The notes under the pieces are model-generated. The model was not told the DNA's origin. It did not search any database and was given only the letters and a program-made list of their open reading frames with translations. A DNA stretch of 43,859 nucleotides. Origin: Sphaerobacter sp. GTDB lineage: Bacteria; Chloroflexota; Chloroflexia; Thermomicrobiales; Thermomicrobiaceae. The translations under genes were made by a program, and so were the position numbers. Positions 32,061-40,832 of this stretch are shown here, in pieces. The stretch's first letter is position 1. Every line of letters starts with the position of its first letter. The stretch covers positions 1-43,859 of the forward strand of contig JASBVL010000030.1 in assembly GCA_029961075.1 (NCBI GenBank), given 5' to 3'.

Positions 32061-32729
32061 CTAGACCGGCGGCTCAATCGTGAAGCCGACGTCGTAGCCC
32101 GAGTACTCGATCGTCATCGTCCCCTCCGGCGTCTCGGCCACCATGCGCCGCGGCAGGTGGGCGTCAGCGCCGCCCCAGATCGTCGTGGTGCCGCGGGTCC
32201 CCTCCGTGGGGAGGGTCACCTTCCAGACCCGGCAGGGCACCCCGTTCACCGTCTCGGGGCCTTCCTGGACCGCGGTCGCCTCGGGCACGACGGTGTCCGC
32301 GAGCGTCTCCTCCGGCTGGACCGGGACGACGGCGCCGAGGTCCTGCTGCGAGGGAAGCTGCATCCAGGTACCATTCACGTAGAACGCGCCGGCGATCCTG
32401 ATAGCTTCGAACGTCCCGTCCGGCCCGGTGATGGTCACATGCTGCCGATCGGGCGGGATCAGCTCGATCGTGAACTCGACCACCTGGCCCGGCGTCGCCG
32501 TCGGCGTGAGAGTGCCGACCATGCGCACGCTGCTGATCCCGTCCCAGGCCGCGATCGTCGGGGCGAGCACCTCGCTGGCCGGCGCCGCGGTCGCGGTCGC
32601 CGCCGGGGGCGACGTCGGCTCGGCGGACGATCCGCCACACCCACCCAGCACGAGACTGCCGGCCAGCAGCGCGATCGCGCTGCGCCGGCCCCGGCGACGG
32701 CACCACGGACGGCGTGCTGACTCGCTCAC
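32061..32729 (-). CDS. lipoprotein, LppX/LolA-like fold
   Basis: A 222-residue predicted lipoprotein. The signal peptide is basic (RRPWCRRRGRRSA), then hydrophobic IALLAGSLVLGGC with the lipobox Cys at residue 31, followed by a low-complexity Ser/Thr/Pro/Ala linker. The mature part (VRMVGTLTPTATPGQVVEF, then IRIAGAFYVNGTWMQLPSQQ and TTIWGGADAHLPRRMVAETP) resembles LppX/LprAFG and LolA-type domains, which carry lipids or outer-layer components. A GTG start at 32729 follows GGGAAGGGG. It is convergent with the kinase gene. Ligand and role are unknown; attachment outside the cytoplasmic membrane is expected. Confidence 0.75.
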   Translation of the reverse strand: MSESARRPWCRRRGRRSAIALLAGSLVLGGCGGSSAEPTSPPAATATAAPASEVLAPTIAAWDGISSVRMVGTLTPTATPGQVVEFTIELIPPDRQHVTITGPDGTFEAIRIAGAFYVNGTWMQLPSQQDLGAVVPVQPEETLADTVVPEATAVQEGPETVNGVPCRVWKVTLPTEGTRGTTTIWGGADAHLPRRMVAETPEGTMTIEYSGYDVGFTIEPPV

Positions 32730-32937
32730 CGGCCCCTTCCCTTCCCCAGCGTCATCGCCACCGCGTGAGCGCCGGACCAGAGAGATCGGGCAAAGTGGCC
32801 CGATCGTACGCGCCGATCACGCACGAGTCAACGGAGAGACGGCACCGCACCGGCGTCGGCCGCGCGCAGCCTGGCACGCCGCTCGCGACAGAGCCCGCAC
32901 GAGCCAGCGGCACCCGCTCAGGCGGAAGGATGCGGTG

Positions 32938-33264
32938 ATGGCAGCGATCGATCTGGCACGGGAGTACATCTCCCACGTGAACGGCCACGCTGGGCAGGCG
33001 GCCGCCGCGCTGTTCGCCCGGGACGGCGAGATCGCCGTCCCGGCGGGCCGCGTCTATCGCGGCTGGGACGCCATCGCGGCCTTCGTCGCAGCGGCGCCCC
33101 CGGGCACGAGGGCGCAGATCGCGGAGCGGACGATGGGCACCCACCGAGTGGTCCTGCGCGGCGTGGTGCAGACGCCGCGGCTGGCACCGGCGCAGATCGA
33201 GTGGGTCTTCGAGGTGGAGCAGGGCTGCATCCAGCGGCTGGCGATCCACCATCTGCGGCGATGA
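32938..33264 (+). CDS. SnoaL-like / NTF2-like small protein
   Basis: A 108-residue protein with the NTF2-like cone fold signature: an N-terminal helix pair (AAIDLAREYISHVNGHAG), then AALFARDGEIAVPAGRVYRG, WDAIAAFVAAAPPG and strands ending in WVFEVEQGCIQRLAIHHLRR. Members include isomerases, hydrolases and ligand-binding proteins; the active residues are not clear here. The ATG at 32938 has GGAAGGA about 8 nt upstream. It lies between the lipoprotein gene (divergent) and the DNA polymerase gene (convergent), and shows no operon partner. Confidence 0.7.
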   Translation: MAAIDLAREYISHVNGHAGQAAAALFARDGEIAVPAGRVYRGWDAIAAFVAAAPPGTRAQIAERTMGTHRVVLRGVVQTPRLAPAQIEWVFEVEQGCIQRLAIHHLRR

Positions 33265-33289
33265 GGCGACCGGCGCAGGCCGGCGCCGC

Positions 33290-35770
33290 TCAGCACTCGC
33301 AGGCGACGAATTCCAGCCAGCCCGGCACCTCGTCCGGCGCCATCATCCGGTGGGCCGCGTCCGCGACCGAGGCGTCGTAGATCGTGCCGTAGCGGTCGGT
33401 GACGAAGAGCGCCGCCCGCGGCGCGCCCCCGGCCACCAGGCCGTAGCGCGCGTGGACGGCGAGGTCACCATCGGCAACGACCGGGAACGGGAGATCGAGC
33501 TCCCGGCACAACGCCTCGGCCGCCGCCGGCGCGGCCGCCACGACCGCGATGACCTGGCCGGCCGCCGCCTGCGTGGCGCCATGCTGCCGGGCCAGGCCGC
33601 GCAGCAGGTCCCGGCAGGCCGCGCAGTCCGGCGCCGTCAGCGGCGGGAAGTGGTAGTCGAAGGCCGCGTCGTCCCGGAAGAGGGGCCGGAACCGGGCGGC
33701 CATGTCGCGCAAGCGGCGCAGCAGGTAGTCGGTGTCCTCGTCGCCCGCGTAGTGCTCGACGCGCGCCAGGCTCCCGTCCGCGCGCTGATAGACGGCGATG
33801 CGCTCGCCGATGCGCTCCCCCTCGGCGGCGTCCGCCAGGCGCCGGTTAGCCTCGCTGGTGAAGGTCTTGTCGGTGATCGTCTCCCAGCGTGCGAGGTCGT
33901 GGACATCGACGGCACGGTCGATGAGCCGCTGCGCGGTGTCGAGGTAGCGGGCGCGCGCCGCCTCGGGGGTGCCGAGCAAGCAGGCGCGGGCGGCGTCGCG
34001 GAGGAAGCGGCGCAGCACCGGTTCCTCGCGGCGGCTGCGCAGGCTGCTGCCCTTGAGGATGACCCGCCCGTCGACCGTGAGGAGGGCGTAGTTCTTGGCC
34101 TTCAGCGAGATCATGCCAGCGAAGCTGCCGTCGTGGGCCAGGGTGATGCCGCGGGCCAGCCGCGCGCCGATGGCCGTGACGAACGCTTCCTCCGCCGCGG
34201 GGCCGCGGACGGCCGGCGGCGGCCGGAAATAGACGCCGTCGGTGTCGATCTCGATGGTCTCGGCGCCCGCCTCGTCGAGGGCCTCGACCACCTGCCGGAT
34301 GATCTCCTGGCCGCGCAGCGTCACTCGGCGCGCGGCGTCGTAGTCGCTGAAGAGTGCCCGGCTGTACCCGAGGTAGCCGTAGAACGAGTTGATGAGGACC
34401 TTGAAGCTCGACTGCAAGCCCAGCCAGCGGGCCTGGTCAGCGCCGCTCGTCTCGCGGGCCCGGCGCTTGGCCTCGAGGCGTCGGGCGGTGAGGACCTCGA
34501 GGAGGTCGAGGTAGACCCCCGCCGCATCCGTCCGAGGCGCGATGCGGTCGTGCAGCATGATGGCGGGATAGAGGCTCTCGACGTCGCACTTGACCACCGG
34601 GCGGAAGACCCCGACCCGCCGGACCTCCGTGTAGCCGCCTGGGTAGGGGGTGGGGACATCCGGGAGCGGCAGGCTGTGCCCCAGGGCGAGGTACAGCCGC
34701 GTCATGAGGTAGTTGATCTTCTCGCCCGGGCCGCCGGTCGCGACGCTCTGCAGCCCGCGCGGCAGGATCTGGCTCTGATAGAACTCGGTCGGGAGCGTCA
34801 GCTCGCTGAGCAGCGCGACGTCGGCCACGTCGTCGAGGGCGTAGGCATGCACCCGGGCGCGGTCGTCGGCGTAGACGTGGCCGAGCTCGTTCCCCGGGAT
34901 GAAGACGCGATCCGGGCGCGTCAGCCCGAGCGCATCGACCGACTGCTTGAGCCCGTAGCTCTCCAACTCCCCGGCGTTGTCGTAGCGCTGGATCTGCTGG
35001 TAGGTGTCGACGAGGTGGCGGCCGAAGATCGACACCGCCTGGAAGGGGACCGTGCGCGGCCCCGCCTTGAACCGCTGGCTGCCGCCGAGCCGGGGCGGCG
35101 AGCCGTCGCGCCCCCAGGCCAGGGTGACGCCATGCTGCCGCGCGCGCTCGAGGAGGAACGGCAGGTCGAAGTTGAACAGGTTGTGCCCCTCGATGACGTC
35201 CGGGTCGATCGTCTGGATACGCTCGGTGAGCGCGCGCAGCACGCCCGCTTCGGTCAGGTCGGCGACATCCAGCACCTCGCGGTGGCCGCGGTTGGTCGCC
35301 AGCGCCACGACGAGCAGGACCGCCCGATTGTCGCGCGCGTCGAAGCCGGTCGTCTCGATGTCGAGCTGGAGGCGCAGCAAGTCGTCGAAGACCATCCCAC
35401 GGAAGAGCGTGCGCCCGCTGAGGGTGAGGTATTGATCGGTGGGGTTCCCGAACGCGTGGTAGGGGAGACCCTGCTGCCGGAGCCCCTCCATCGCCGCGCG
35501 GAACGCGGTCCAGGTGGGCCAACGGACCAGGTAGCGGAGGGGGAGATCCCCCTGGAGGCGGGTAATCGCCACCCGGCGCCGGTCGAGCGCCCGAACGCCG
35601 TCCTCGGTCAGGACGGCCCAGGGCTGGAAGGGGACGCTCTCGGCGACGACCTGGTCGTCTGCCAGCCGCCGGAAGACGCGCAGCCGATCCTGGCCGGCGC
35701 GCTCGACTGCGACGATCCGCTCGGTGGGGTCCTGGCCGTAGAGCAGGTGGTTGCGATCACGGGTGTTCAT
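33290..35770 (-). CDS. family-B DNA polymerase with C-terminal thioredoxin/peroxiredoxin-like extension
   Basis: A DNA polymerase of about 826 residues with all family-B motifs: Exo I in LQLDIETTGFD, Exo II in EGHNLFNFDLPFL, Exo III in YALDDVADV; motif A KCDVESLYPAIML, motif B KVLINSFYGYLGY, motif C IEIDTDGVYF, and the thumb KGSSLRSRREEP. Catalytic Asp and Glu residues are present, so both polymerase and proofreading should work. The polymerase body ends near FRDDAAFDYHF; the last 119 residues form another domain with DCAACRD (a CxxC pair), LDLPFPVVADGDLAVHARYG and a TDRYGTIYDAS segment, as in peroxiredoxin/thioredoxin-like proteins, ending in CEC. ATG 35770 is used; a TTG at 35785 is possible. 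A repair role is plausible. Confidence 0.9.
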   Translation of the reverse strand: MNTRDRNHLLYGQDPTERIVAVERAGQDRLRVFRRLADDQVVAESVPFQPWAVLTEDGVRALDRRRVAITRLQGDLPLRYLVRWPTWTAFRAAMEGLRQQGLPYHAFGNPTDQYLTLSGRTLFRGMVFDDLLRLQLDIETTGFDARDNRAVLLVVALATNRGHREVLDVADLTEAGVLRALTERIQTIDPDVIEGHNLFNFDLPFLLERARQHGVTLAWGRDGSPPRLGGSQRFKAGPRTVPFQAVSIFGRHLVDTYQQIQRYDNAGELESYGLKQSVDALGLTRPDRVFIPGNELGHVYADDRARVHAYALDDVADVALLSELTLPTEFYQSQILPRGLQSVATGGPGEKINYLMTRLYLALGHSLPLPDVPTPYPGGYTEVRRVGVFRPVVKCDVESLYPAIMLHDRIAPRTDAAGVYLDLLEVLTARRLEAKRRARETSGADQARWLGLQSSFKVLINSFYGYLGYSRALFSDYDAARRVTLRGQEIIRQVVEALDEAGAETIEIDTDGVYFRPPPAVRGPAAEEAFVTAIGARLARGITLAHDGSFAGMISLKAKNYALLTVDGRVILKGSSLRSRREEPVLRRFLRDAARACLLGTPEAARARYLDTAQRLIDRAVDVHDLARWETITDKTFTSEANRRLADAAEGERIGERIAVYQRADGSLARVEHYAGDEDTDYLLRRLRDMAARFRPLFRDDAAFDYHFPPLTAPDCAACRDLLRGLARQHGATQAAAGQVIAVVAAAPAAAEALCRELDLPFPVVADGDLAVHARYGLVAGGAPRAALFVTDRYGTIYDASVADAAHRMMAPDEVPGWLEFVACEC

Positions 35771-35784
35771 CGGCGTTCGTGGCA

Positions 35785-35793
35785 ACTATACCA
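35785..35793 (-). promoter_or_regulatory. extended -10 close to the DNA polymerase B start
   Basis: Read on the minus strand, TGG-TATAGT fits an extended -10 (TGn followed by TATAGT, five of six). It ends 14 nt before the polymerase ATG, so a transcript would have a very short leader or be nearly leaderless. There is no clear -35, as expected of an extended -10 promoter. Confidence 0.45.
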
Positions 35794-35987
35794 CTCCGCC
35801 CCGCGCGGGGCGGCGGCGCCCCGGCGCCGCGCCACGCTCGTTACCAACGTACTATAGCCGCCGCCTAGGCCCCTTCCTACACTCTGAGAAGTACACCGGC
35901 GTGGATCATACCCCACATAGCCGGATGGGCCGCGGGGAAGACCGCCGACGCGACCGCTCGGAGCGAGCCGGGGAGGGAACGTACTGT

Positions 35988-36965
35988 ATGCGCAAGAGCG
36001 GACGGCTCTTCATCCTTCTCGGGGTGGCACTGGCCCTCGTTGCGGCCGTCCTCGCCATCGTCGCCTGGCGCGGGGGCAGTACGTCACCAGGGGAGGGGGG
36101 CCAACAGGCCGCCAAGGCGACAGTGGTGGTCGCCGCGCGGGATATCCCGGCCAACACGGTCCTCTCCGCCGACGACGTGGAGGTCACCGAGGTTGACCGC
36201 TCGACTGTCGGGCCCGGGAGTGCGACGTCGCCCGGCCAGGTGGTCGGGATGGCGACGTCCGGGGACCTGGTGAAGGGTCAGCAGATCCTGGCCGCCAATC
36301 TGGTGGCGCCGGGACTGACCTTCGATCTGGCAGCGGGCCACCGCGCCATCGCGTTGCCGGTGGACCGCGTCAACGCGCTGGGCGGCATGATCCGGCCCGA
36401 TGACCGCATCGACATCATCTACTCGGTGCGGATGAAGCTGACGCGCGTGGTGCCGTCGGAGCCGTTGGAGGTGCGCGACACGACCGCGGGCTATGCCCAG
36501 GACGGGGGGCTGACGCTGCCGCCGCCCGGGCCGGGCGGCGCGCCGACCTACCCCTACCCGGGCGAGCCGGGCTCGCGCTTCGTGGTGGAGGACACCACCG
36601 ACGGGAACCCGGTGACGAAGATCGTCGTGCAGAACGTGCGCGTGCTCCGGGTGATCGCCGGGGAGACCGCCGTGAACAGTACCGCTGATCCGAACGCGGG
36701 CGGCAACGCTGAGCCCACGCCGACGGCGCCGGAGGGCGCGCCGGCGCTGCTGCCGAACGCGGATCTCCTGGTGCTCGAGGTCGACCCGCAGCAGGCGGAG
36801 GTCATCAAGTTCCTGATGGACAACGACGGCAGCTACCAGATCGCGCTGCGGCCCCAAGGGGACGATGGTGCGGCGAGCACGACGGGGGTGACGTACGACC
36901 AACTGGTCAGCCAGTACGGCCTGCCGGTGCCGAAGACCGTCCGGCTGCCGGGTGGAGGACAGTAG
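35988..36965 (+). CDS. cpaB: Flp pilus assembly protein CpaB (RcpC)
   Basis: A 325-residue Tad-pilus assembly protein. It has one N-terminal membrane anchor (FILLGVALALVAAVLAIVAW) and a SAF-like domain (VVVAARDIPANTVLSADDVE, then VDRVNALGGMIRPDDRIDII), the CpaB pattern; a Pro/Gly-rich insertion (PPPGPGGAPTYPYPGEPG) and an Ala/Pro linker are specific features. ATG 35988 is preceded by GGGGAGGG. It opens the Tad operon; cpaE starts immediately after its TAG stop. CpaB lies outside the membrane and is thought to stabilise the assembly in other species; the exact role in secretin-less bacteria is unclear. Confidence 0.9.
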   Translation: MRKSGRLFILLGVALALVAAVLAIVAWRGGSTSPGEGGQQAAKATVVVAARDIPANTVLSADDVEVTEVDRSTVGPGSATSPGQVVGMATSGDLVKGQQILAANLVAPGLTFDLAAGHRAIALPVDRVNALGGMIRPDDRIDIIYSVRMKLTRVVPSEPLEVRDTTAGYAQDGGLTLPPPGPGGAPTYPYPGEPGSRFVVEDTTDGNPVTKIVVQNVRVLRVIAGETAVNSTADPNAGGNAEPTPTAPEGAPALLPNADLLVLEVDPQQAEVIKFLMDNDGSYQIALRPQGDDGAASTTGVTYDQLVSQYGLPVPKTVRLPGGGQ

Positions 36966-38234
36966 ATGTCTGGGGGCACGATCCGGGTGCTAATCGTCGA
37001 CGACGTCGCGGAGAGCCGCGACAACGTCGAGAAGCTGCTGCGCTTCGAGCCCGATATCACCGTGGTGGGGAAGGCCGCGCGTGGCCGTGAGGGCATCGAC
37101 CTGGCGGTCGCGCTGCATCCGGACATCGTGCTCATGGACCTCAACATGCCGGACATGGACGGCATCGCCGCGACCATGGAGATCACGGCGCGGGTGCCGA
37201 CCACGGCCGTCATCATGATGTCGGTCCAGAACGAGCCGGACGTGCTGCGGCGGGCGATGCTTGCCGGCGCCCGCGAGTTCCTGGCCAAGCCGTTCAGCCT
37301 GGATGAGCTGATCATGGCGGTGCGCCATGTCTCGCGCCTGGCGCCGCGGCCCGCGCCGGTCGTCGGCCCCGCGGTGGTTCCCGGGATCCCGAACGGTCGC
37401 GCCGATGAGGCGAGCCACGCCCGGATCATCAGCGTGGTGAGCAACAAGGGCGGGGTGGGGCGCACGACGTTGGCGACCAACCTGGCGGTCGCCATCCGGC
37501 GGGCGACGCAGAAGCAGGTCGTCCTCGTCGATGCCGCGCTCCCCTTCGGCGACGTGGGGGTCATGATGAACGTCGCCGACGGGAAGACCCTCGCCGACAT
37601 CGTGCCGCAGGCACGGTCGCTCGACCGGGAGCTGATGGAGGACATCCTGGTCACCCACGGGACCGGCGTGCGGCTCTTGCTCGCCCCGCTGACGCCGCAG
37701 GAGGCCGAGACGGTCACGGCCGAGCATCTCCGCGCCGTGCTGGCGCTCTTGAGCAAGATGGCGGACTACATCGTGGTCGATACGCGGCCAGGCTTCGACG
37801 ACACCATGCTCTCGATCCTGGACGCGTCCGACCGCATCCTGCTGGTCCTGACCATGGAGATGACGGCTATCAAGGATACCCGTCAGTTCCTCGAGATCGC
37901 CGAGTTGCTGGGATACCCGGCCGATAAGCTCTGGCTCGTGCTGAATCGCCAGACCGCGCTCTCGGGTATCCCGGCCCAGGACATCGCGGAGAATCTCAAC
38001 CGCGAGCTGACGGCCAAGATCCCCGACGAGCCGGCGGTCGTGCTTCGGAGTGTGAACGAAGGTGCGCCGCTGGTGGAGAGCCACCCGGACCACCGGGTCG
38101 CGGTCGAAATCAATCGGCTCGCGGCGAGTCTGGTGGCCGACGATCTGGTCGAGGGGCTGCCCTCCGGCGCGCCCCAGCCGGGGCGCAGCTCCGGGCTGGT
38201 CGGCCGCCTGCGCACGGCGTTCCGGCATGCCTGA
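36966..38234 (+). CDS. cpaE: CpaE/TadZ-like protein: receiver domain plus ParA-type ATPase
   Basis: A 422-residue localisation factor of the Tad pilus. A receiver-like domain fills residues 1-125 with VDD at 11-13, the phospho-acceptor Asp58 in VLMDLNMPDMDG and Lys108 in AKPF. The ParA/MinD domain begins near residue 155 with SNKGGVGRTTLATNLAV: the signature Lys161 is kept, but the P-loop Lys is replaced by Arg166, so ATP use may be weakened. VLVDAALPFGDVG and YIVVDTRPGFDD follow. The intact receiver keeps all phosphorylation residues. Start ATG 36966 abuts the cpaB TAG, with GGAGG upstream. It probably places the pilus machinery. Confidence 0.88.
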   Translation: MSGGTIRVLIVDDVAESRDNVEKLLRFEPDITVVGKAARGREGIDLAVALHPDIVLMDLNMPDMDGIAATMEITARVPTTAVIMMSVQNEPDVLRRAMLAGAREFLAKPFSLDELIMAVRHVSRLAPRPAPVVGPAVVPGIPNGRADEASHARIISVVSNKGGVGRTTLATNLAVAIRRATQKQVVLVDAALPFGDVGVMMNVADGKTLADIVPQARSLDRELMEDILVTHGTGVRLLLAPLTPQEAETVTAEHLRAVLALLSKMADYIVVDTRPGFDDTMLSILDASDRILLVLTMEMTAIKDTRQFLEIAELLGYPADKLWLVLNRQTALSGIPAQDIAENLNRELTAKIPDEPAVVLRSVNEGAPLVESHPDHRVAVEINRLAASLVADDLVEGLPSGAPQPGRSSGLVGRLRTAFRHA

Positions 38235-38253
38235 TCTGGCCGGTGGCCCGCGC

Positions 38254-38282
38254 CCCGCGCGACCCCCGCGACGGCGCGGGGC
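38254..38282 (+). promoter_or_regulatory. intercistronic GC hairpin between cpaE and cpaF
   Basis: CCCCGCGC (38254-38261) and GCGCGGGG (38275-38282) form a perfect 8-bp stem with a 13-nt loop in the 73-bp gap before cpaF. No T tract follows. It could adjust transcript processing or partial termination between the two genes. Function is unproven. Confidence 0.4.
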
Positions 38283-38307
38283 GGTGCGGCGAGGGAGGGA
38301 GTAGCAC

Positions 38308-39774
38308 ATGTCACTGCTGAAGCGCCTCGGGCGGGCTACCGCGGAGGAGCCTGCTTCCGCCGCGCCCGAGCCGGCATCCCCCGCGGCGACGACGAACCGC
38401 CTGACGCCCCCGGAGGCGTCACCCGCCCCGCGCGTCGGCGCCAGCGAGCTGGGCGTGCTGCGGCGTCCTGCGCTCGGCCCCAGCGCCGCGAGCGTGCAGC
38501 GCAGCGACTCCTTCAACGAGCTCAAGAGCCGGATTCAGAACCGCCTGATCTCCGAGCTGGACCCGCGGATGGACCTGGGGAACCCGGACGAGGTCCGGCG
38601 CACGGTCGAGGAGACCTTCGCCTCCGTGCTCGAGGCGGAGAACATCGTCCTGACGCGGGTGGAGCGCCTCCGGCTGTTCGAGGCCATCGCCGCCGAGATC
38701 CTCGGGTATGGCCCGATCGAGCCGCTGCTCAAGGATGACACCGTCTCGGAGATCATGGTCAACGGGCCGCGGCAGGTCTACGTCGAGCGGAACGGCAAGC
38801 TGGAACGGACCGATGTGGTCTTTCAGGACGATGATCATGTCATGCGGGTGATCGACCGCATCGTGTCGCCGCTGGGGCGACGCATCGACGAGAGCTCGCC
38901 GATGGTCGACGCCCGGCTCCCCGACGGCTCCCGCATCAACGCGGTGATCCCGCCCATCTCGCTGGTTGGCCCCACGCTGACGATCCGGAAGTTCGCCAAG
39001 GACCCGCTGACGGCGGACGACCTGGTGCGCTTCGGCACGATGAGCCAGGAGATGGTCACCTTCCTCAAGGCGTGCGTTGAGGCGCGGCTGAACATCGTGG
39101 TGTCGGGCGGGACCGGCTCCGGCAAGACGACCACGCTGAACGTCCTGTCCTCCTTCATCCCGGCGGACGAGCGCATCGTGACGATCGAGAACGCGGCCGA
39201 GCTCCAGCTCCGGCAGGACCACGTGGTCACGCTCGAGTCGCGGCCGCCGAACATCGAGGGGCGCGGGGAGATCACCATCCGCGACCTGGTCGTCAACGCG
39301 CTCCGCATGCGCCCCGACCGCATCGTGGTCGGGGAGTGCCGCAGCGGCGAGGCGCTGGACATGCTCCAGGCGATGAACACGGGCCACGACGGCTCGATGA
39401 CGACGGTGCACTCGAACAGCCCGCGCGACACGCTGGCGCGCCTGGAGACGATGTGTCTCATGGCCGGGGTTGAGCTGCCGGTGCGCGCGATCCGCGAGCA
39501 GATCGCGTCCGCCGTCGATCTCATCATCCACCAGGCGCGGCTCAAGGACGGGTCGCGGCGCATCGTGGCGGTGACCGAGGTCCAGGGCATGGAGGGCGAC
39601 GTCATCGTCCTGCAGGACATCTTCGTATTCGAGCAGACCGGGATGGAGAACGGCAAGATCGTCGGGCGCATCAAGCCGACCGGCATCCGGCCGAAGTTCG
39701 TGGAGAAGTTCGAGGTGGCCAACATCTACCTGCCGCCGACGATCTTCGGGGCAGGCTTCGATCGCCTCTTCTGA
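38308..39774 (+). CDS. cpaF: Tad/Flp pilus secretion ATPase CpaF (TadA)
   Basis: A 488-residue hexameric secretion ATPase of the VirB11/PulE superfamily that powers pilin polymerisation at the inner membrane. It has a disordered Ala/Pro N-terminus, an NTD (GYGPIEPLLKDDTVSEIMVN), Walker A SGGTGSGKTT near residues 266-275, an Asp box and the Walker B region RMRPDRIVVGECRSGEALDM, with the His box MTTVHSN. The ATG at 38308 follows GGAGGGAG. It lies between cpaE and tadB in one operon. It is the sole assembly ATPase gene in the window; motor specificity for extension and retraction together is typical for Tad systems. Confidence 0.95.
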   Translation: MSLLKRLGRATAEEPASAAPEPASPAATTNRLTPPEASPAPRVGASELGVLRRPALGPSAASVQRSDSFNELKSRIQNRLISELDPRMDLGNPDEVRRTVEETFASVLEAENIVLTRVERLRLFEAIAAEILGYGPIEPLLKDDTVSEIMVNGPRQVYVERNGKLERTDVVFQDDDHVMRVIDRIVSPLGRRIDESSPMVDARLPDGSRINAVIPPISLVGPTLTIRKFAKDPLTADDLVRFGTMSQEMVTFLKACVEARLNIVVSGGTGSGKTTTLNVLSSFIPADERIVTIENAAELQLRQDHVVTLESRPPNIEGRGEITIRDLVVNALRMRPDRIVVGECRSGEALDMLQAMNTGHDGSMTTVHSNSPRDTLARLETMCLMAGVELPVRAIREQIASAVDLIIHQARLKDGSRRIVAVTEVQGMEGDVIVLQDIFVFEQTGMENGKIVGRIKPTGIRPKFVEKFEVANIYLPPTIFGAGFDRLF

Positions 39775-39823
39775 GGCAACGGCGGGCTGGCGCCAGCCGT
39801 GGTAGCGTCGTGAGGATACGGGC

Positions 39824-40804
39824 ATGGATCTCGTGACGCTGGTGCTCATCTTGTCCCTCCTTTCGGCCACGCTGCTGATCGTCGGGCTGGCGACCCGCCG
39901 CGAGCGGGCTGCGTCCCCCGAGCTGGAGGAGCGGCTGGAGCGCTTCGCCTCGGTCGAAGCGCAGGCGACCGCGCAGGTCGCCGTGACCCGCACGCCCAAC
40001 CCTGTCGCCCAGCAGGTGGACCGGATGGTCCAGGGGAAACGCTTCTCCGAGGCGGTGGCGCTGCTGCTGGCCCGTGCCAATATCCGGATGACGGTGGGCG
40101 AGTTCCTGGTGGTCCGGGCCGGGACGGCGACGTTCGCCTTCGCCCTGGGGTTCGTGCTGGGGCGGGGGGTGACCCAGCCGATCCTCGGGCTGCTGGTCGG
40201 GCTGGTGATGGGGGTGCTGGGGTGGATGGGGCCGCACTGGTACGTCTCGCTCCGGGCACGGCGCCGGACGAACGCCTTCGTGAACCAGCTCGGCGACACG
40301 ATCACCCTGATGGCGAACTCGCTGCGGGCCGGCTACAGCTTGCTCCAGACGATGGAGCTCGTGGCGCGCGAGTCGCCGCCCCCGATGAGCGAGGAGTTCC
40401 TCCGGGTAGTGCGCGAGGTGGGGCTGGGCATCCCCACGCAGGAGGCGATGGAGCATCTGCTGCGCCGGGTGCCCAGCGACGACCTCGACCTGCTGATCAC
40501 GGCGATCAACGTGCAGCACGAGGTGGGCGGCAACCTGGCGCAGATCCTGGACGTCATCGGGGAGACGATCCGGGAGCGGGTGCGGATCAAGGGCGAGGTG
40601 CGTGTGCTCACGGCACAGCAGAGCATCTCCGGCTACATCATCTCCGCCCTCCCGCTCGGGCTCGCCGCGTTGCTGGTGGTGATCAATCCGGGCTACATCA
40701 TGGGCATGATGCGCTGGCCGTGGATCTGCATGCCGATCACCGGCGTGATCTTGATCATCCTCGGCTTCCTGGCGATGCGCAAGATCGTCCAGATCGAGGT
40801 GTAG
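39824..40804 (+). CDS. tadB: Tad pilus membrane protein TadB
   Basis: A 326-residue T2SF-domain membrane protein. It has an N-terminal transmembrane segment (LVTLVLILSLLSATLLIVGL), a pair in AGTATFAFALGFVLG and LGLLVGLVMGVLGWMG, then the cytosolic T2SF helices (FVNQLGDTITLMANSLRAGY; LVARESPPPMSEEFLRVVRE), and C-terminal transmembrane segments (IISALPLGLAALLVVI; MPITGVILIILGFLAM). TadB forms with TadC the inner-membrane platform on which CpaF acts. The gene starts 50 bp after cpaF, downstream of a perfect 14-bp palindrome (39785-39798), and precedes tadC by 28 bp. Confidence 0.93.
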   Translation: MDLVTLVLILSLLSATLLIVGLATRRERAASPELEERLERFASVEAQATAQVAVTRTPNPVAQQVDRMVQGKRFSEAVALLLARANIRMTVGEFLVVRAGTATFAFALGFVLGRGVTQPILGLLVGLVMGVLGWMGPHWYVSLRARRRTNAFVNQLGDTITLMANSLRAGYSLLQTMELVARESPPPMSEEFLRVVREVGLGIPTQEAMEHLLRRVPSDDLDLLITAINVQHEVGGNLAQILDVIGETIRERVRIKGEVRVLTAQQSISGYIISALPLGLAALLVVINPGYIMGMMRWPWICMPITGVILIILGFLAMRKIVQIEV

Positions 40805-40832
40805 CGGGGTGCGAGCGAGGTAGGACGCGACC

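Noticed and set aside
33350..35857. Long plus-strand frame opposite the DNA polymerase gene
   Set aside because: Antisense shadow of GC-rich codons; no conserved motif and composition typical of shadows.
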